In this document: piece by piece, positions 17,416 through 26,485 of the stretch
Layout of the letters: every line of letters begins with the position of its first letter
Numbering within the stretch: position 1 is the first letter of the stretch
Assembly (NCBI GenBank): GCA_035575515.1
Contig: DATLXU010000055.1
Coordinates: 12,030 to 76,029 of the forward strand
Source: DATLXU01 sp035575515
Lineage (GTDB): Bacteria > Acidobacteriota > Blastocatellia > UBA7656
Direction: 5' to 3'
Length of the DNA stretch: 64,000 bases
Notes under the pieces: model-generated
Seen by the model: the letters and a program-made list of their open reading frames with translations, nothing else
What the model was told of the DNA's origin: nothing
The model's database searches: none
Made by a program: the position numbers and the translations under genes

Positions 17416-18573
17416 ATGGGGCGAGCAGAAGAACTGAGGCGGAGATTTGACGAGCTATTTGGAGGCGAGGCACGCGTTTACCGCGCGCCCGGCAGAGTCA
17501 ATCTGATTGGCGAGCACACGGACTACAACGACGGGTTCGTGATGCCATCAGCGATTGACCTCTATACGTGGGCGGCTATCGCGCCGCGCGATGACCGCAA
17601 GCTCAAGATTCATTCCGAGAATTTTAACGAATCAATCGAGTTCGACCTTGATGAAGCTGCCCCGCGCGCTCGCGCTCATTGGAGCGACTACCCGCGCGGC
17701 ATCGCCGCCGTACTAGAACGAGCCGGGCATCGCTTGCGCGGAGCCAACATTCTCATTCGAGGCGATGTGCCAATAGGCTCAGGGCTAAGCTCGTCGGCGG
17801 CCATCGAGATCGCAACCGGCTATGCATTGATGGAGAATACCGACCTGCCGATAGATCGTCTTGAGCTGGCGCTGCTTTGCCAACGCGCCGAGAATCAGTT
17901 CGTCGGAATGCGCTGCGGAATCATGGATCAATTCATCTCGTGCAACGGGCGCGCGGGCGAGGCGTTGCTGCTCGACTGCCGCTCGCTCGACTACGAATTG
18001 TTGTCGCTCGCTGGTGACGTGCGGTTAGTCATCTGCAACACGATGGTCAAGCATGAGCTTGCCAGCGGCGAGTACAACGCGCGCCGCGCCGAGTGTGAAG
18101 CTGGCGTGCGTCACCTCGCAAAACACCTCCCGCACGCCCGCGCCTTGCGCGATGTGACATTGGCAGAGTTGGAGCAGCACGGGCGCGATTTGCCCGAAGT
18201 GATTTACAGGCGATGCCAGCACGTGATTAGCGAAAACGACCGCGTGATTGAAGCGGCGGCTGCGCTAAGGCGCGGCGACCTGATCGCATTCGGTCAGTTG
18301 ATGCGCGAGTCGCACCGCAGCCTGCGCGATGATTATGAAGTCAGTTGCGCCGAGCTTGACCTGATGGTTGATCTGGCAAACAAGGTAGAAGGCGTTTATG
18401 GAGCGCGAATGACTGGCGGCGGGTTCGGCGGCTGCACGATTAATCTTGTAAAAGCCGAAAGCATCGAAGATTTCAAACGCGAAGTCGCGCACGGCTACGA
18501 GAAAGCGACTGGGCGCACGCCTGAGATTTACATCTGCGGCGCAGCCGAAGGCGCTGAGCAAGTAATGCATTAA
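17416..18573 (+). CDS. galK: Galactokinase
   Basis: It phosphorylates D-galactose at C1 with ATP, the entry to the Leloir pathway. The GHMP kinase signatures are all present: galactokinase motif GRVNLIGEHTDYNDG (residues 26-40), the ATP loop PIGSGLSSSAAIE (119-131), the catalytic base in GIMDQF (D171) and the C-terminal MTGGGFGGCTI. The length of 385 residues is normal and there is no signal peptide. It lies between the symporter/small-protein pair and the GH27 alpha-galactosidase, forming a galactose module. galT and galE are not in the window. Confidence 0.95.
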   Translation: MGRAEELRRRFDELFGGEARVYRAPGRVNLIGEHTDYNDGFVMPSAIDLYTWAAIAPRDDRKLKIHSENFNESIEFDLDEAAPRARAHWSDYPRGIAAVLERAGHRLRGANILIRGDVPIGSGLSSSAAIEIATGYALMENTDLPIDRLELALLCQRAENQFVGMRCGIMDQFISCNGRAGEALLLDCRSLDYELLSLAGDVRLVICNTMVKHELASGEYNARRAECEAGVRHLAKHLPHARALRDVTLAELEQHGRDLPEVIYRRCQHVISENDRVIEAAAALRRGDLIAFGQLMRESHRSLRDDYEVSCAELDLMVDLANKVEGVYGARMTGGGFGGCTINLVKAESIEDFKREVAHGYEKATGRTPEIYICGAAEGAEQVMH

Positions 18574-18625
18574 CAGAATCAGGCTTCAGCTTGCGGCGAG
18601 TGTCTTGTTTTTGGAGGAGGCCGAG

Positions 18626-19819
18626 ATGAAAATGGCAAAGACTTTCTCCGTAGCGTTGATCGCTATCTTTTTTATCTTGTCTGCATGGTTGTCGGGCGGC
18701 AAGACACTTGCGCTCGACAATGGATTGGCCCGAACGCCGCCGATGGGTTGGAATAGCTGGAACAAGTTCGGCTGCGACGTGAGCGAGAAGCTTATTAAAG
18801 AGATGGCCGACGCGATGGTCGGTTCCGGCATGAAGGATGCCGGTTACGAATACATCGTCATTGACGATTGCTGGCAGATTGGCCGCGACGCCGAAGGGAA
18901 CATCGTTCCCGACCCGAAGCGGTTCCCTTCCGGCATGAAGGCGCTGGCCGACTACGTGCACTCGAAGGGTCTAAAGTTCGGACTCTATTCGGACGCGGGC
19001 ACGCTGACCTGCCAGAAGCGGCCCGGCAGTCGCGGCTACGAATTTCAGGACGCGCGACAATACGCCGCATGGGGCGTTGATTATTTGAAGTACGACTGGT
19101 GCTCGACTGGCACGCAAAACGCTCAGGCGTCTTATTCGATCATGCGCGACGCGCTAAAGCAATCGGGTCGGCCCATAGTCTTCAGCATCTGCGAATGGGG
19201 CACGGCGAAGCCGTGGCTGTGGGCGCGCGATGTCGGCAATCTCTGGCGCACGACGGGAGACATTCAGGATTGCTGGGATTGCAAAAGAGACTGGGGCGGT
19301 ATGGGATTCATTCACATACTCGACCTTCAAGACGGCCTCGAATCTTACGCAGGGCCGGGCCACTGGAATGATCCCGATATGCTCGAAGTCGGCAATGGCG
19401 GGATGACGACGATGGAGTACCGCGCGCACTTCAGCCTGTGGTGCGTGCTGGCCGCGCCGCTTATGGCCGGAAACGACCTTCGCAATATGTCGCCTGAGAT
19501 TGTTGAGATACTTACGAACAAAGAAGTGATCGCCGTAGATCAAGACCCGCTCGGCATGCAGGGGCGAAGGATCAAACGACAGGGAGACTTGGACGTATGG
19601 GCGAAGCAGCTTTCGGATGGGAGCCGGGCCGTCGCGCTCCTGAATCGCGGCAAGGCTGATGCTGAGATGTCCGTTTTGTGGACTGAGCTTGGCTATCCCG
19701 AATACCTTGCGGCATCGGTGCGCGACCTCTGGGCGAAGAAAGATATGGGCAAGCGAACGGGCAGCTTTTCGGCAAAGGTTCCGAGCCACGGCGTTGTGAT
19801 GGTTAAGATCAAACCCTGA
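18626..19819 (+). CDS. Secreted GH27 alpha-galactosidase
   Basis: It releases alpha-linked galactose from galactomannan, raffinose-type sugars or galactosylated hemicellulose. ATG 18626 follows a perfect GGAGGAGG and opens a Sec signal peptide (MKMAKTFSVALIAIFFILSA). The GH27 barrel starts with TPPMGWNSWNKFGCD. The nucleophile lies in YLKYDWCS (D157) and the acid/base is expected in TTGDIQDCW (D212, by alignment with the human enzyme). GHWNDPDMLEVGNGGM follows, then a short beta domain. At 397 residues it has the family length. It sits directly between galK and GH67 in one operon. Confidence 0.93.
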   Translation: MKMAKTFSVALIAIFFILSAWLSGGKTLALDNGLARTPPMGWNSWNKFGCDVSEKLIKEMADAMVGSGMKDAGYEYIVIDDCWQIGRDAEGNIVPDPKRFPSGMKALADYVHSKGLKFGLYSDAGTLTCQKRPGSRGYEFQDARQYAAWGVDYLKYDWCSTGTQNAQASYSIMRDALKQSGRPIVFSICEWGTAKPWLWARDVGNLWRTTGDIQDCWDCKRDWGGMGFIHILDLQDGLESYAGPGHWNDPDMLEVGNGGMTTMEYRAHFSLWCVLAAPLMAGNDLRNMSPEIVEILTNKEVIAVDQDPLGMQGRRIKRQGDLDVWAKQLSDGSRAVALLNRGKADAEMSVLWTELGYPEYLAASVRDLWAKKDMGKRTGSFSAKVPSHGVVMVKIKP

Positions 19820-19856
19820 TCAAGTCGCAGGCTTTGATTGATCGAAACCAACATTG

Positions 19857-22043
19857 ATGGGAACTGCATTCAAGAAGTTAGATCAGCATCATAGTCATCG
19901 CGCAATAGCCGTCTTGCCTCTCACGGTCATCCTCATGCTTGTTCTAACCGCGACCGCGAAAGCAGAAGACGGTTACCGCCTGTGGCTGCGCTACGATGCG
20001 CTGCCGAAACAGATTGCAGAGGCTTATGCGTCTCGCGTCACTTCGATTGTCGTAATAGGCAAATCGGCAACGTTTGATGCTATTCGCGCGGAGATTGCTA
20101 ACGGCTGCGCAGGGCTGCTCGGCAAAACCGTTCCGCTCGCAAACGATGTTGATCGTGATGGCGCTCTGGTTATTGGAACGCCTGCGAGTTCGCGGCTCAT
20201 TGCCAACCTCAAGTGGGAGAGGCAACTGAGCGAGCTTGGCCCGGAAGGGTTCCGCATTCGCTCAGCTAAAGTCGGCAATTATTTTGCGACCGTCATCGCT
20301 TCAAGCGGCGAGGCGGGCGCGCTCTACGGCGCTTTTTACTTCTTGCGCTTGATGCAAACTATTCAACCGCTCGATAACTTGAACGTGAATCAAAAGCCAA
20401 GGTTGCTCCTGCGCGTACTCAATCACTGGGACAATCTCGATGGCACAATCGAGCGCGGTTATGCGGGCCGCTCGCTGTGGGATTGGAACGCCCTGCCGGA
20501 AAAGGTTGACCCGCGCCTGCGCGATTACGCTCGCGCCAATGCATCTGTCGGAATCAATGGCGCAGTGCTGAATAATGTCAACGCAAGCGCAGAGAGCTTG
20601 AGCGCAAAGTACCTGCGCAAAGCTGCGGCCATTGCCGACGTCTTCCGACCTTACGGCATACGCGTTTATCTTTCGGCGCGCTTCTCTGCGCCAATCGAGC
20701 TTGGCGGATTAAAGACTGCCGACCCTTTAGACCAACGAGTTAGAGATTGGTGGAAAAATAAGGCCGACGAGATTTACAGGCTCATTCCCGACTTCGGCGG
20801 TTTTTTAGTCAAAGCCAACAGCGAGGGCCAGCCCGGCCCGCGCACTTACAGCCGCAGCCACGCCGACGGCGCGAACATGCTCGCCGCAGCTCTCGCGCCT
20901 CACAACGGGGTAGTGATGTGGCGGGCCTTCGTCTATGATGCGAAGCCCGGCTATGACCGCGCCGCTGCGGCTTATGATAATCTTCAACCGTTCGACGGGC
21001 AGTTCGCGCCGAACGTTTTGCTGCAGGTCAAAAACGGCCCCGTTGATTTTCAACCGCGCGAGCCTTTTCATCCGCTGTTCGGCGCGATGCCGGAGACGCA
21101 GCTCATGCCAGAACTCCAAATCACCCAAGAGTATCTCGGCTTTTCAAACCATCTCGTATTCCTGGCGACGATGTGGCATGAATTTTTGGAATCGGACACA
21201 TACGCCAAAGGCGCTGGCTCGACTGTCATCAGGGTTGTTGATGGCTCTCTTTACGGTCAACGATTGACAGGCATGGCGGGAGTTGCAAACACCGGCTCTG
21301 ATAGAAACTGGACGGGCCATCATTTCGCGCAAGCCAACTGGTACGCGTTCGGTCGCCTGGCGTGGAATCCCGATCTTGATCCTGGCGCCATTGCCGAAGA
21401 GTGGATAAAGATGACCCTCACGCAGGACACGAAGGCCATAGATTCAATCGCGCGCATAATGCTTGAGTCGCACGAAGCGGCGGTTGATTATATGATGCCG
21501 CTTGGACTTCATCACATCATGGCGGCAGATCATCACTACGGTCCCGCGCCGTGGTGGGACAAGTTCGAGCGCGCCGATTGGAACCCTGTCTATTACCATC
21601 GCGCAGATGCGCGCGGACTTGGATTTGATCGCACCGCAACGGGCAGCAACGCAGTGAGCCAGTACCACAAGCCTGTTCGTGATAGCTTTGCTGATTTGAA
21701 AACTTGCCCGGAAAAGTTTCTGCTCTGGTTTCATCATGTCTCGTGGGATTACGCCATGCGCTCAGGCCGGACGCTCTGGGATGAGTTGGCGCTGCATTAT
21801 CAACGCGGAGTAGATTGGGTTCGAGCCGCTCGCAAAGAATGGGATTCGCTTGCAGGCGCGATTGATTCGCAGCGTCACTCGGACGTAGCAAAGAAGCTGG
21901 CCGTACAGGAGCGTGATGCGGCGTGGTGGAGGGATGCTGTGCTGCTCTATTTTCAAACCTTCTCAAAGCGCTCGCTTCCGCCATCGGTTGAAGGGCCGCA
22001 GAGGTCGCTGGAAGAATACAAAACAACAAGTCTTCACTGGTGA
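19857..22043 (+). CDS. Secreted GH67 alpha-glucuronidase
   Basis: It cleaves (4-O-methyl)-glucuronic acid from the non-reducing end of glucuronoxylan oligosaccharides, a step that follows GH10 xylanase action. ATG 19857 begins a protein with a signal segment around residues 16-37 (IAVLPLTVILMLVL... TAKAEDGYRLW). GH67 landmarks are LNHWDNLDGTIERGYAGRS, the acid region FLVKANSEGQPGP, the base region VDFQPREPFHPLFGAMPET, and ELQITQEYLGF. A C-terminal helical domain follows. The length of 728 residues is typical. The xylB start lies 4 bp after its stop. Confidence 0.95.
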   Translation: MGTAFKKLDQHHSHRAIAVLPLTVILMLVLTATAKAEDGYRLWLRYDALPKQIAEAYASRVTSIVVIGKSATFDAIRAEIANGCAGLLGKTVPLANDVDRDGALVIGTPASSRLIANLKWERQLSELGPEGFRIRSAKVGNYFATVIASSGEAGALYGAFYFLRLMQTIQPLDNLNVNQKPRLLLRVLNHWDNLDGTIERGYAGRSLWDWNALPEKVDPRLRDYARANASVGINGAVLNNVNASAESLSAKYLRKAAAIADVFRPYGIRVYLSARFSAPIELGGLKTADPLDQRVRDWWKNKADEIYRLIPDFGGFLVKANSEGQPGPRTYSRSHADGANMLAAALAPHNGVVMWRAFVYDAKPGYDRAAAAYDNLQPFDGQFAPNVLLQVKNGPVDFQPREPFHPLFGAMPETQLMPELQITQEYLGFSNHLVFLATMWHEFLESDTYAKGAGSTVIRVVDGSLYGQRLTGMAGVANTGSDRNWTGHHFAQANWYAFGRLAWNPDLDPGAIAEEWIKMTLTQDTKAIDSIARIMLESHEAAVDYMMPLGLHHIMAADHHYGPAPWWDKFERADWNPVYYHRADARGLGFDRTATGSNAVSQYHKPVRDSFADLKTCPEKFLLWFHHVSWDYAMRSGRTLWDELALHYQRGVDWVRAARKEWDSLAGAIDSQRHSDVAKKLAVQERDAAWWRDAVLLYFQTFSKRSLPPSVEGPQRSLEEYKTTSLHW

Positions 22044-22047
22044 GAGT

Positions 22048-23547
22048 ATGAAATTGTTTCTAGGCATAGACGTTTCGACAACGGGGGCGAAGGCCCTGCT
22101 CATAAACAACCGAGGGGAGGTTGTTAGCAGCGCGACAACGCCGCTCACCTTATCCACGCCGCGACCTCTGTGGTCGGAGCAAGACCCGAAAGATTGGTGG
22201 GAGGGCATAACCAGAAGCATTCGCGCGGCGCTCGCTCAGGCAGATGCAACGGGCGCAGATGTTCGAGCCATCGGACTTACGGGGCAGATGCACGGGCTTG
22301 TGCTGCTCGACGAGCGAGGAGAAATCCTGCGGCCCGCTATTTTGTGGAACGATCAACGCTGCGGCGAAGAGTGCGATGAGATTCGCGCGCGACTCGGAAA
22401 ACAGCGGCTCGTGCGCATCACAGGCAACGACGCGCTGACAGGATTCACCGCTCCGAAAATTTTGTGGGTGCAGAAGCGCGAGCCTGAGGTTTTCGCGCGC
22501 GCGCGTCACATCCTGCTGCCGAAGGATTTCATTCGCTACAAGCTGACCGGCCAGATGGCTATGGACAAAGCCGACGGGTCGGGCACGATGCTTTTCGATT
22601 TGAAATCGCGCGACTGGTCAACTGAAGTATTAGAAGTCCTCAACATTCCGCGCGGGTGGCTGCCACAAACGTTTGAAGGGCATGAAGTCACGGGCCGCAT
22701 AAGCGCAGAAGCCGCATCAGCAACCGGACTCGTCGCAGGCACGCCTGTCGTGGCTGGCGGCGGCGATCAGGCGGCTGGCGCTGTCGGCGTGGGCGCGGTC
22801 GAGCCGGGAATAGTCTCGCTTGTGATGGGAACTTCGGGCGTAGTATTCGCCACAACCGACGCGCCACTCATCGAACCCGAAGGGAGATTGCACGCGTTCT
22901 GTCATGCCGCGCCCTCGCGCTGGCATCTGATGGGCGTGATGCTCAGCGCAGCAGGCAGCCTGCAATGGCATCGCGATGCTCTTGCTCCGCAGACGAGCTT
23001 TGATGAACTTGTAGAGGAAGCCTCTCAAGTCCCGGCTGGCAGTGAAGGATTAATCTTCCTGCCGTACCTCTCAGGCGAGCGAACGCCTTATCCCGATCCG
23101 CTTGCGCGCGGCGCGTGGGTAGGGCTTACGCTGCGACACAAACGAGGTCATCTGACGCGCGCTGTGCTCGAAGGCGTGGCGTTCGGATTAAAAGACAGCT
23201 TCGCTTTAATCAAGAACGCAGGGCTTACAAGCATTGAGCAAGTGCGCGTATCGGGCGGAGGCGCAAAGAGCCAACTGTGGAGACAGATACTCGCTGATGT
23301 TTTAGGCGTAGAACTGGTCACAGTCAACACAACAGAAGGCGCGGCATACGGTGCGGCGTTGCTCGCTGGCGTTGGTGAAGGAACATGGCCGGGCGTCGAG
23401 GCTGCGTGCGCCGCAAGCATCCGCGTCACAGGGCGCGTCGGTCCGAACGAAAAACAGAGCCGCATTTACGAAATGTTCTATGAGCGGTACCGCGCTCTTT
23501 ATACTGCCCTGCGACCGACTTTCAACGCTTTGTCTGCGTTGGCCTGA
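22048..23547 (+). CDS. xylB: Xylulokinase
   Basis: It phosphorylates D-xylulose to xylulose 5-phosphate, completing the xylose pathway started by XylA. It is an FGGY-family kinase of 499 residues from ATG 22048, four bases after the GH67 stop; the longer open frame upstream is not coding. The N-terminal phosphate loop IDVSTTGAKALLI (Asp8), the GLTGQMHGLVLLD block and the catalytic Asp240 in VAGGGDQAAGAVG are present. GLTGQMHG is characteristic of xylulokinases. It ends the plus-strand operon and converges on galM with a 20-bp gap and no visible terminator. Confidence 0.93.
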   Translation: MKLFLGIDVSTTGAKALLINNRGEVVSSATTPLTLSTPRPLWSEQDPKDWWEGITRSIRAALAQADATGADVRAIGLTGQMHGLVLLDERGEILRPAILWNDQRCGEECDEIRARLGKQRLVRITGNDALTGFTAPKILWVQKREPEVFARARHILLPKDFIRYKLTGQMAMDKADGSGTMLFDLKSRDWSTEVLEVLNIPRGWLPQTFEGHEVTGRISAEAASATGLVAGTPVVAGGGDQAAGAVGVGAVEPGIVSLVMGTSGVVFATTDAPLIEPEGRLHAFCHAAPSRWHLMGVMLSAAGSLQWHRDALAPQTSFDELVEEASQVPAGSEGLIFLPYLSGERTPYPDPLARGAWVGLTLRHKRGHLTRAVLEGVAFGLKDSFALIKNAGLTSIEQVRVSGGGAKSQLWRQILADVLGVELVTVNTTEGAAYGAALLAGVGEGTWPGVEAACAASIRVTGRVGPNEKQSRIYEMFYERYRALYTALRPTFNALSALA

Positions 23548-23567
23548 GTCGAGCGCCTGACTGTTCG

Positions 23568-24653
23568 CTACTCAGTAGAGAATTTGTGAATCGTTGTCGT
23601 GTGATACCAATCCCCTCGCCTTAAAACTGTTGACGGGAAATTCGGCTTGTTCGGCGAATCGGGGAAGTGCTGCGTCTCGAGACAGAAGCCATAATAGCGA
23701 TTGTAAATCTTGCCGCCTTTGCCTGTGATGCTGCCATCAAGGAGGTTCCCCGAATAAAACTGAATGCCGGGTTCAGTCGTTAAGACTTCCATCACGCGGC
23801 CCGTTGTCGGCTCGAATACTTTTGCAGCATGCCGCAGCGTTCCTTCTTCCCCGTTGAGCGCGAAGTTGTGATCGTAACCTCTGCCGAGTCTCAGTTGGTC
23901 ATCGTTCTGGTTGATGCGCGCGCCGATTGCTGTCATCCGCGTAAAATCGAAAGGCGTGCCCGCGACATCGCGCAACTCTCCAGTTGGGATCATACAGGCG
24001 TCAACCGGAGTGAAGCGGTCTGCGTTTATCATCAATTCATGTTTCAGCACGTCTCCGTTGCCTTGACCTGCCAGGTTGAAATAGGAATGGTGCGAGAGAT
24101 TGACTACAGTGTCTTTATCCGTCGTCGCGGAGTAATCAATCCTCAGTTCGTCGTCACCGGTGAGCGTGTAAACGACTTTGACCGACAGGTTGCCCGGATA
24201 GCCTTCTTCGCCATCCGGGCTGAGGTATGTTAGCTCAAGCGCTGGACCGTCTTTGGTTTCAAAAAGCTTCGCTTCCCACACGACTTTATCAAAGCCTCTG
24301 AATCCGCCGTGCAGATGAGTCCCGCCCTCGTTGGCGGTCAGATTGTACCGAACATTGTTCAGCATAAAACTCGCGTTGCTGATACGATTGCTGTAACGGC
24401 CTATGATCGCGCCGAAGTAAGCCTGCGACTTCAAGTAATCGCCGAGCGAATCGAACCCAAGCACAACGTCACCCAGTCGGCCCTCGCGGTCTGGCACTCT
24501 GAGCGAAACGACAATGCCGCCGTAGTTAGTGATCTTAGCTTCGAGTCCGTTCCGATTGGTCAGAGTGTAGAGGTCAACGCTCTGATCGTCTTCTGTCTTT
24601 GCGAAGTCTTCTTTTCTGAACGTAGGTTTCACTCGCCTATCAAACACGCGCAA
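23568..24653 (-). CDS. galM: Aldose 1-epimerase (mutarotase)
   Basis: It interconverts alpha and beta anomers of galactose, glucose or xylose before the kinase or isomerase step. The galactose-mutarotase fold is recognisable from VDLYTLTNRNGLEAKITNYGG, SYFNLAGQG preceded by NLSHH (catalytic His), and GIQFYSGNLLDG. The C-terminus holds FCLETQHFPDSPN (catalytic Glu). The frame opens at a TTG with no clear ATG, and the N-terminal ~15 residues are uncertain, so the true start may be a GTG slightly inside. No signal peptide is seen, so it is placed in the cytoplasm. It follows the FG-GAP gene after 86 bp. Confidence 0.88.
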   Translation of the reverse strand: MRVFDRRVKPTFRKEDFAKTEDDQSVDLYTLTNRNGLEAKITNYGGIVVSLRVPDREGRLGDVVLGFDSLGDYLKSQAYFGAIIGRYSNRISNASFMLNNVRYNLTANEGGTHLHGGFRGFDKVVWEAKLFETKDGPALELTYLSPDGEEGYPGNLSVKVVYTLTGDDELRIDYSATTDKDTVVNLSHHSYFNLAGQGNGDVLKHELMINADRFTPVDACMIPTGELRDVAGTPFDFTRMTAIGARINQNDDQLRLGRGYDHNFALNGEEGTLRHAAKVFEPTTGRVMEVLTTEPGIQFYSGNLLDGSITGKGGKIYNRYYGFCLETQHFPDSPNKPNFPSTVLRRGDWYHTTTIHKFSTE

Positions 24654-24739
24654 TGATGGGATGACTGCTCAGCAGCAGCCTTATGCTGGCGCTCGTTTTA
24701 ATCAGCGGGAATGGCTGTGGAACAGGCGATCCTTGCAGA

Positions 24740-26443
24740 TTAGCTTCCTCCGCCCTCGACCACTTTGATGTACTTATTGAGCGGCAGATTCGTGAGCCTG
24801 TCGACGCGCCCGCTCGGCCATTTGATCTCGACACTGTCAATCTTCGTGGCCTTGCCGACCCCCAAAATCTCGCGCGGATCGTGCGAGGCGAGATAGCTGC
24901 CGCCGCTCGTTTTGAGTCTGGTGCGTTTGACGCCTCCGGCCTGCCATGTAATGATCGCGCCGACCGCGCCCGGATTGCTCCGCGTAGCGACGAGTTGAAG
25001 ACCGAGCCAGTTGTTGCGATTGCCGCCTTCGTTGCGAAGCAGTATGGGCGCTTCGCCGTTGTTGATGATTAGAACATCGAGGTCGCCATCGTTATCATAA
25101 TCGCCCACCGAAAGGCCGCGCGCGGGAAAGTCTTTGGTGAAGACCGCGCCCGATTGCGCGCTCACGTTCTTGTACCTGCCGCCCGCGTTTTCAAACATCA
25201 GCAGAGGCTCTTTGTATTTCACCTTGAGCGATTGGACTTCAACCATGTCGTCCGGGTGTCCGTTGGCAAGAATAAGGTCCGGGTCGCCGTCGTTGTCGTA
25301 ATCGAAGAATTTCAAGCCCCAGCCGCTCAGCAACCGTGTCGCCTGCCCAATCTCTCCCGGCTTATCAATGAAAGTCATGTCCTTTTGATTCTGATAGAGG
25401 CTGAACAGTTCCTGATCTATGTTCGCCACAAACAAATCTTGCCAGCCGTCGCCGTCATAGTCAGCCGCGTCCACGCCCATGCCGGAGCGCGGCGCGCCCG
25501 AATCGCTGTAGGCCACGCCCGCAAGCAGCCCCACCTCTTCAAATTTGCCCTTGCCTTTGTTCACGAAGAGAAAGTTGGCAACCGTATCATTTGCTACAAA
25601 CAAGTCCATCAGCCCATCATTATTGATGTCGGTCGCGACAGCCCCGAACGATTTGCCGAGCGCGGCGGCGATGCCCGAATCTTTGCTGACATCCGTAAAC
25701 GTCCCGTTGCCGTTATTGTGGAACAGGTAGCTTGGTCGAGGCTTGAAGACGCGCGGCACGCAGTAGTAGCGGCGGCCCAGCCGGTTGTCGCCGCAGAAGA
25801 TCGTGCCCGTGCCGCTGTACTGCACGAAGCTCGACACGAATAGATCGAGTTTGCCGTCATTGTCATAATCGAACCACGTCGCGCACGTCGACCAGTTGGG
25901 CGCAGCGACTCCAGCCTTCTCTGTCACATCTGTAAATGTTCCGTTGCCGTTATTGTGAAACAGAACGTTGTGACCGTAATTGGTGACGTATAAATCCTGC
26001 CAGCCGTCGCCGTCGTAATCCGCCGCCGCCGCGCCCATTCCGAAGTGGCCCATCTGACCGCACGCGACTCCGGCTTTCTCCGTTACGTCTGTGAAGGTGC
26101 CATCGTGGTTGTTTCGATAAAGCGCGTTTCTTATGGGCGTTTTCGGCGAGTAGAAATCCGATGGGCCGCTATTGACCAGATAAATGTCCATCCACCCGTC
26201 GTTGTCGTAATCAAAGAAGAGTCCGCCGCCGCCGCAGGTTTCGGGCAGGTGACGAGCTTCGGAGCGCCCGTTGTCATGCACCCAGGTGATTTTGCTCTGA
26301 GCGGGCGGCACTTCTACGAATACTATCGGCGCATTTTCGGACGACGCTGGCGCATTCGCCTTCGTCGTTTCCTGCCCGCGCAACTGAACCGGACTTGTCG
26401 CCAAGACGACCGTTAAAAATATGATCAAACAAAGGTATCGCAT
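24740..26443 (-). CDS. Secreted FG-GAP / ASPIC-UnbV (CRTAC1-like) protein
   Basis: The signal peptide (residues 1-23) is followed by about seven VCBS/FG-GAP repeats with calcium-binding loops, for example DYDNDGWMDIYLVNSG, DYDGDGWQDLYVTNYG, DINNDGLMDLFVAND and DYDNDGDLDVLIINNG. These predict a beta-propeller. The C-terminus is an ASPIC/UnbV domain (GAVGAIITW ... IKWPSGRVDRL). The biochemical role of such bacterial CRTAC1-like proteins is not established. It follows the seven-haem cytochrome and two TPR proteins on the same strand, so it probably belongs to one extracytoplasmic complex or pathway with them. Confidence 0.87.
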   Translation of the reverse strand: MRYLCLIIFLTVVLATSPVQLRGQETTKANAPASSENAPIVFVEVPPAQSKITWVHDNGRSEARHLPETCGGGGLFFDYDNDGWMDIYLVNSGPSDFYSPKTPIRNALYRNNHDGTFTDVTEKAGVACGQMGHFGMGAAAADYDGDGWQDLYVTNYGHNVLFHNNGNGTFTDVTEKAGVAAPNWSTCATWFDYDNDGKLDLFVSSFVQYSGTGTIFCGDNRLGRRYYCVPRVFKPRPSYLFHNNGNGTFTDVSKDSGIAAALGKSFGAVATDINNDGLMDLFVANDTVANFLFVNKGKGKFEEVGLLAGVAYSDSGAPRSGMGVDAADYDGDGWQDLFVANIDQELFSLYQNQKDMTFIDKPGEIGQATRLLSGWGLKFFDYDNDGDPDLILANGHPDDMVEVQSLKVKYKEPLLMFENAGGRYKNVSAQSGAVFTKDFPARGLSVGDYDNDGDLDVLIINNGEAPILLRNEGGNRNNWLGLQLVATRSNPGAVGAIITWQAGGVKRTRLKTSGGSYLASHDPREILGVGKATKIDSVEIKWPSGRVDRLTNLPLNKYIKVVEGGGS

Positions 26444-26485
26444 GCTGTGTGGGTCTCCAATAGCAATACGGTTGAAGCGAAAAAT

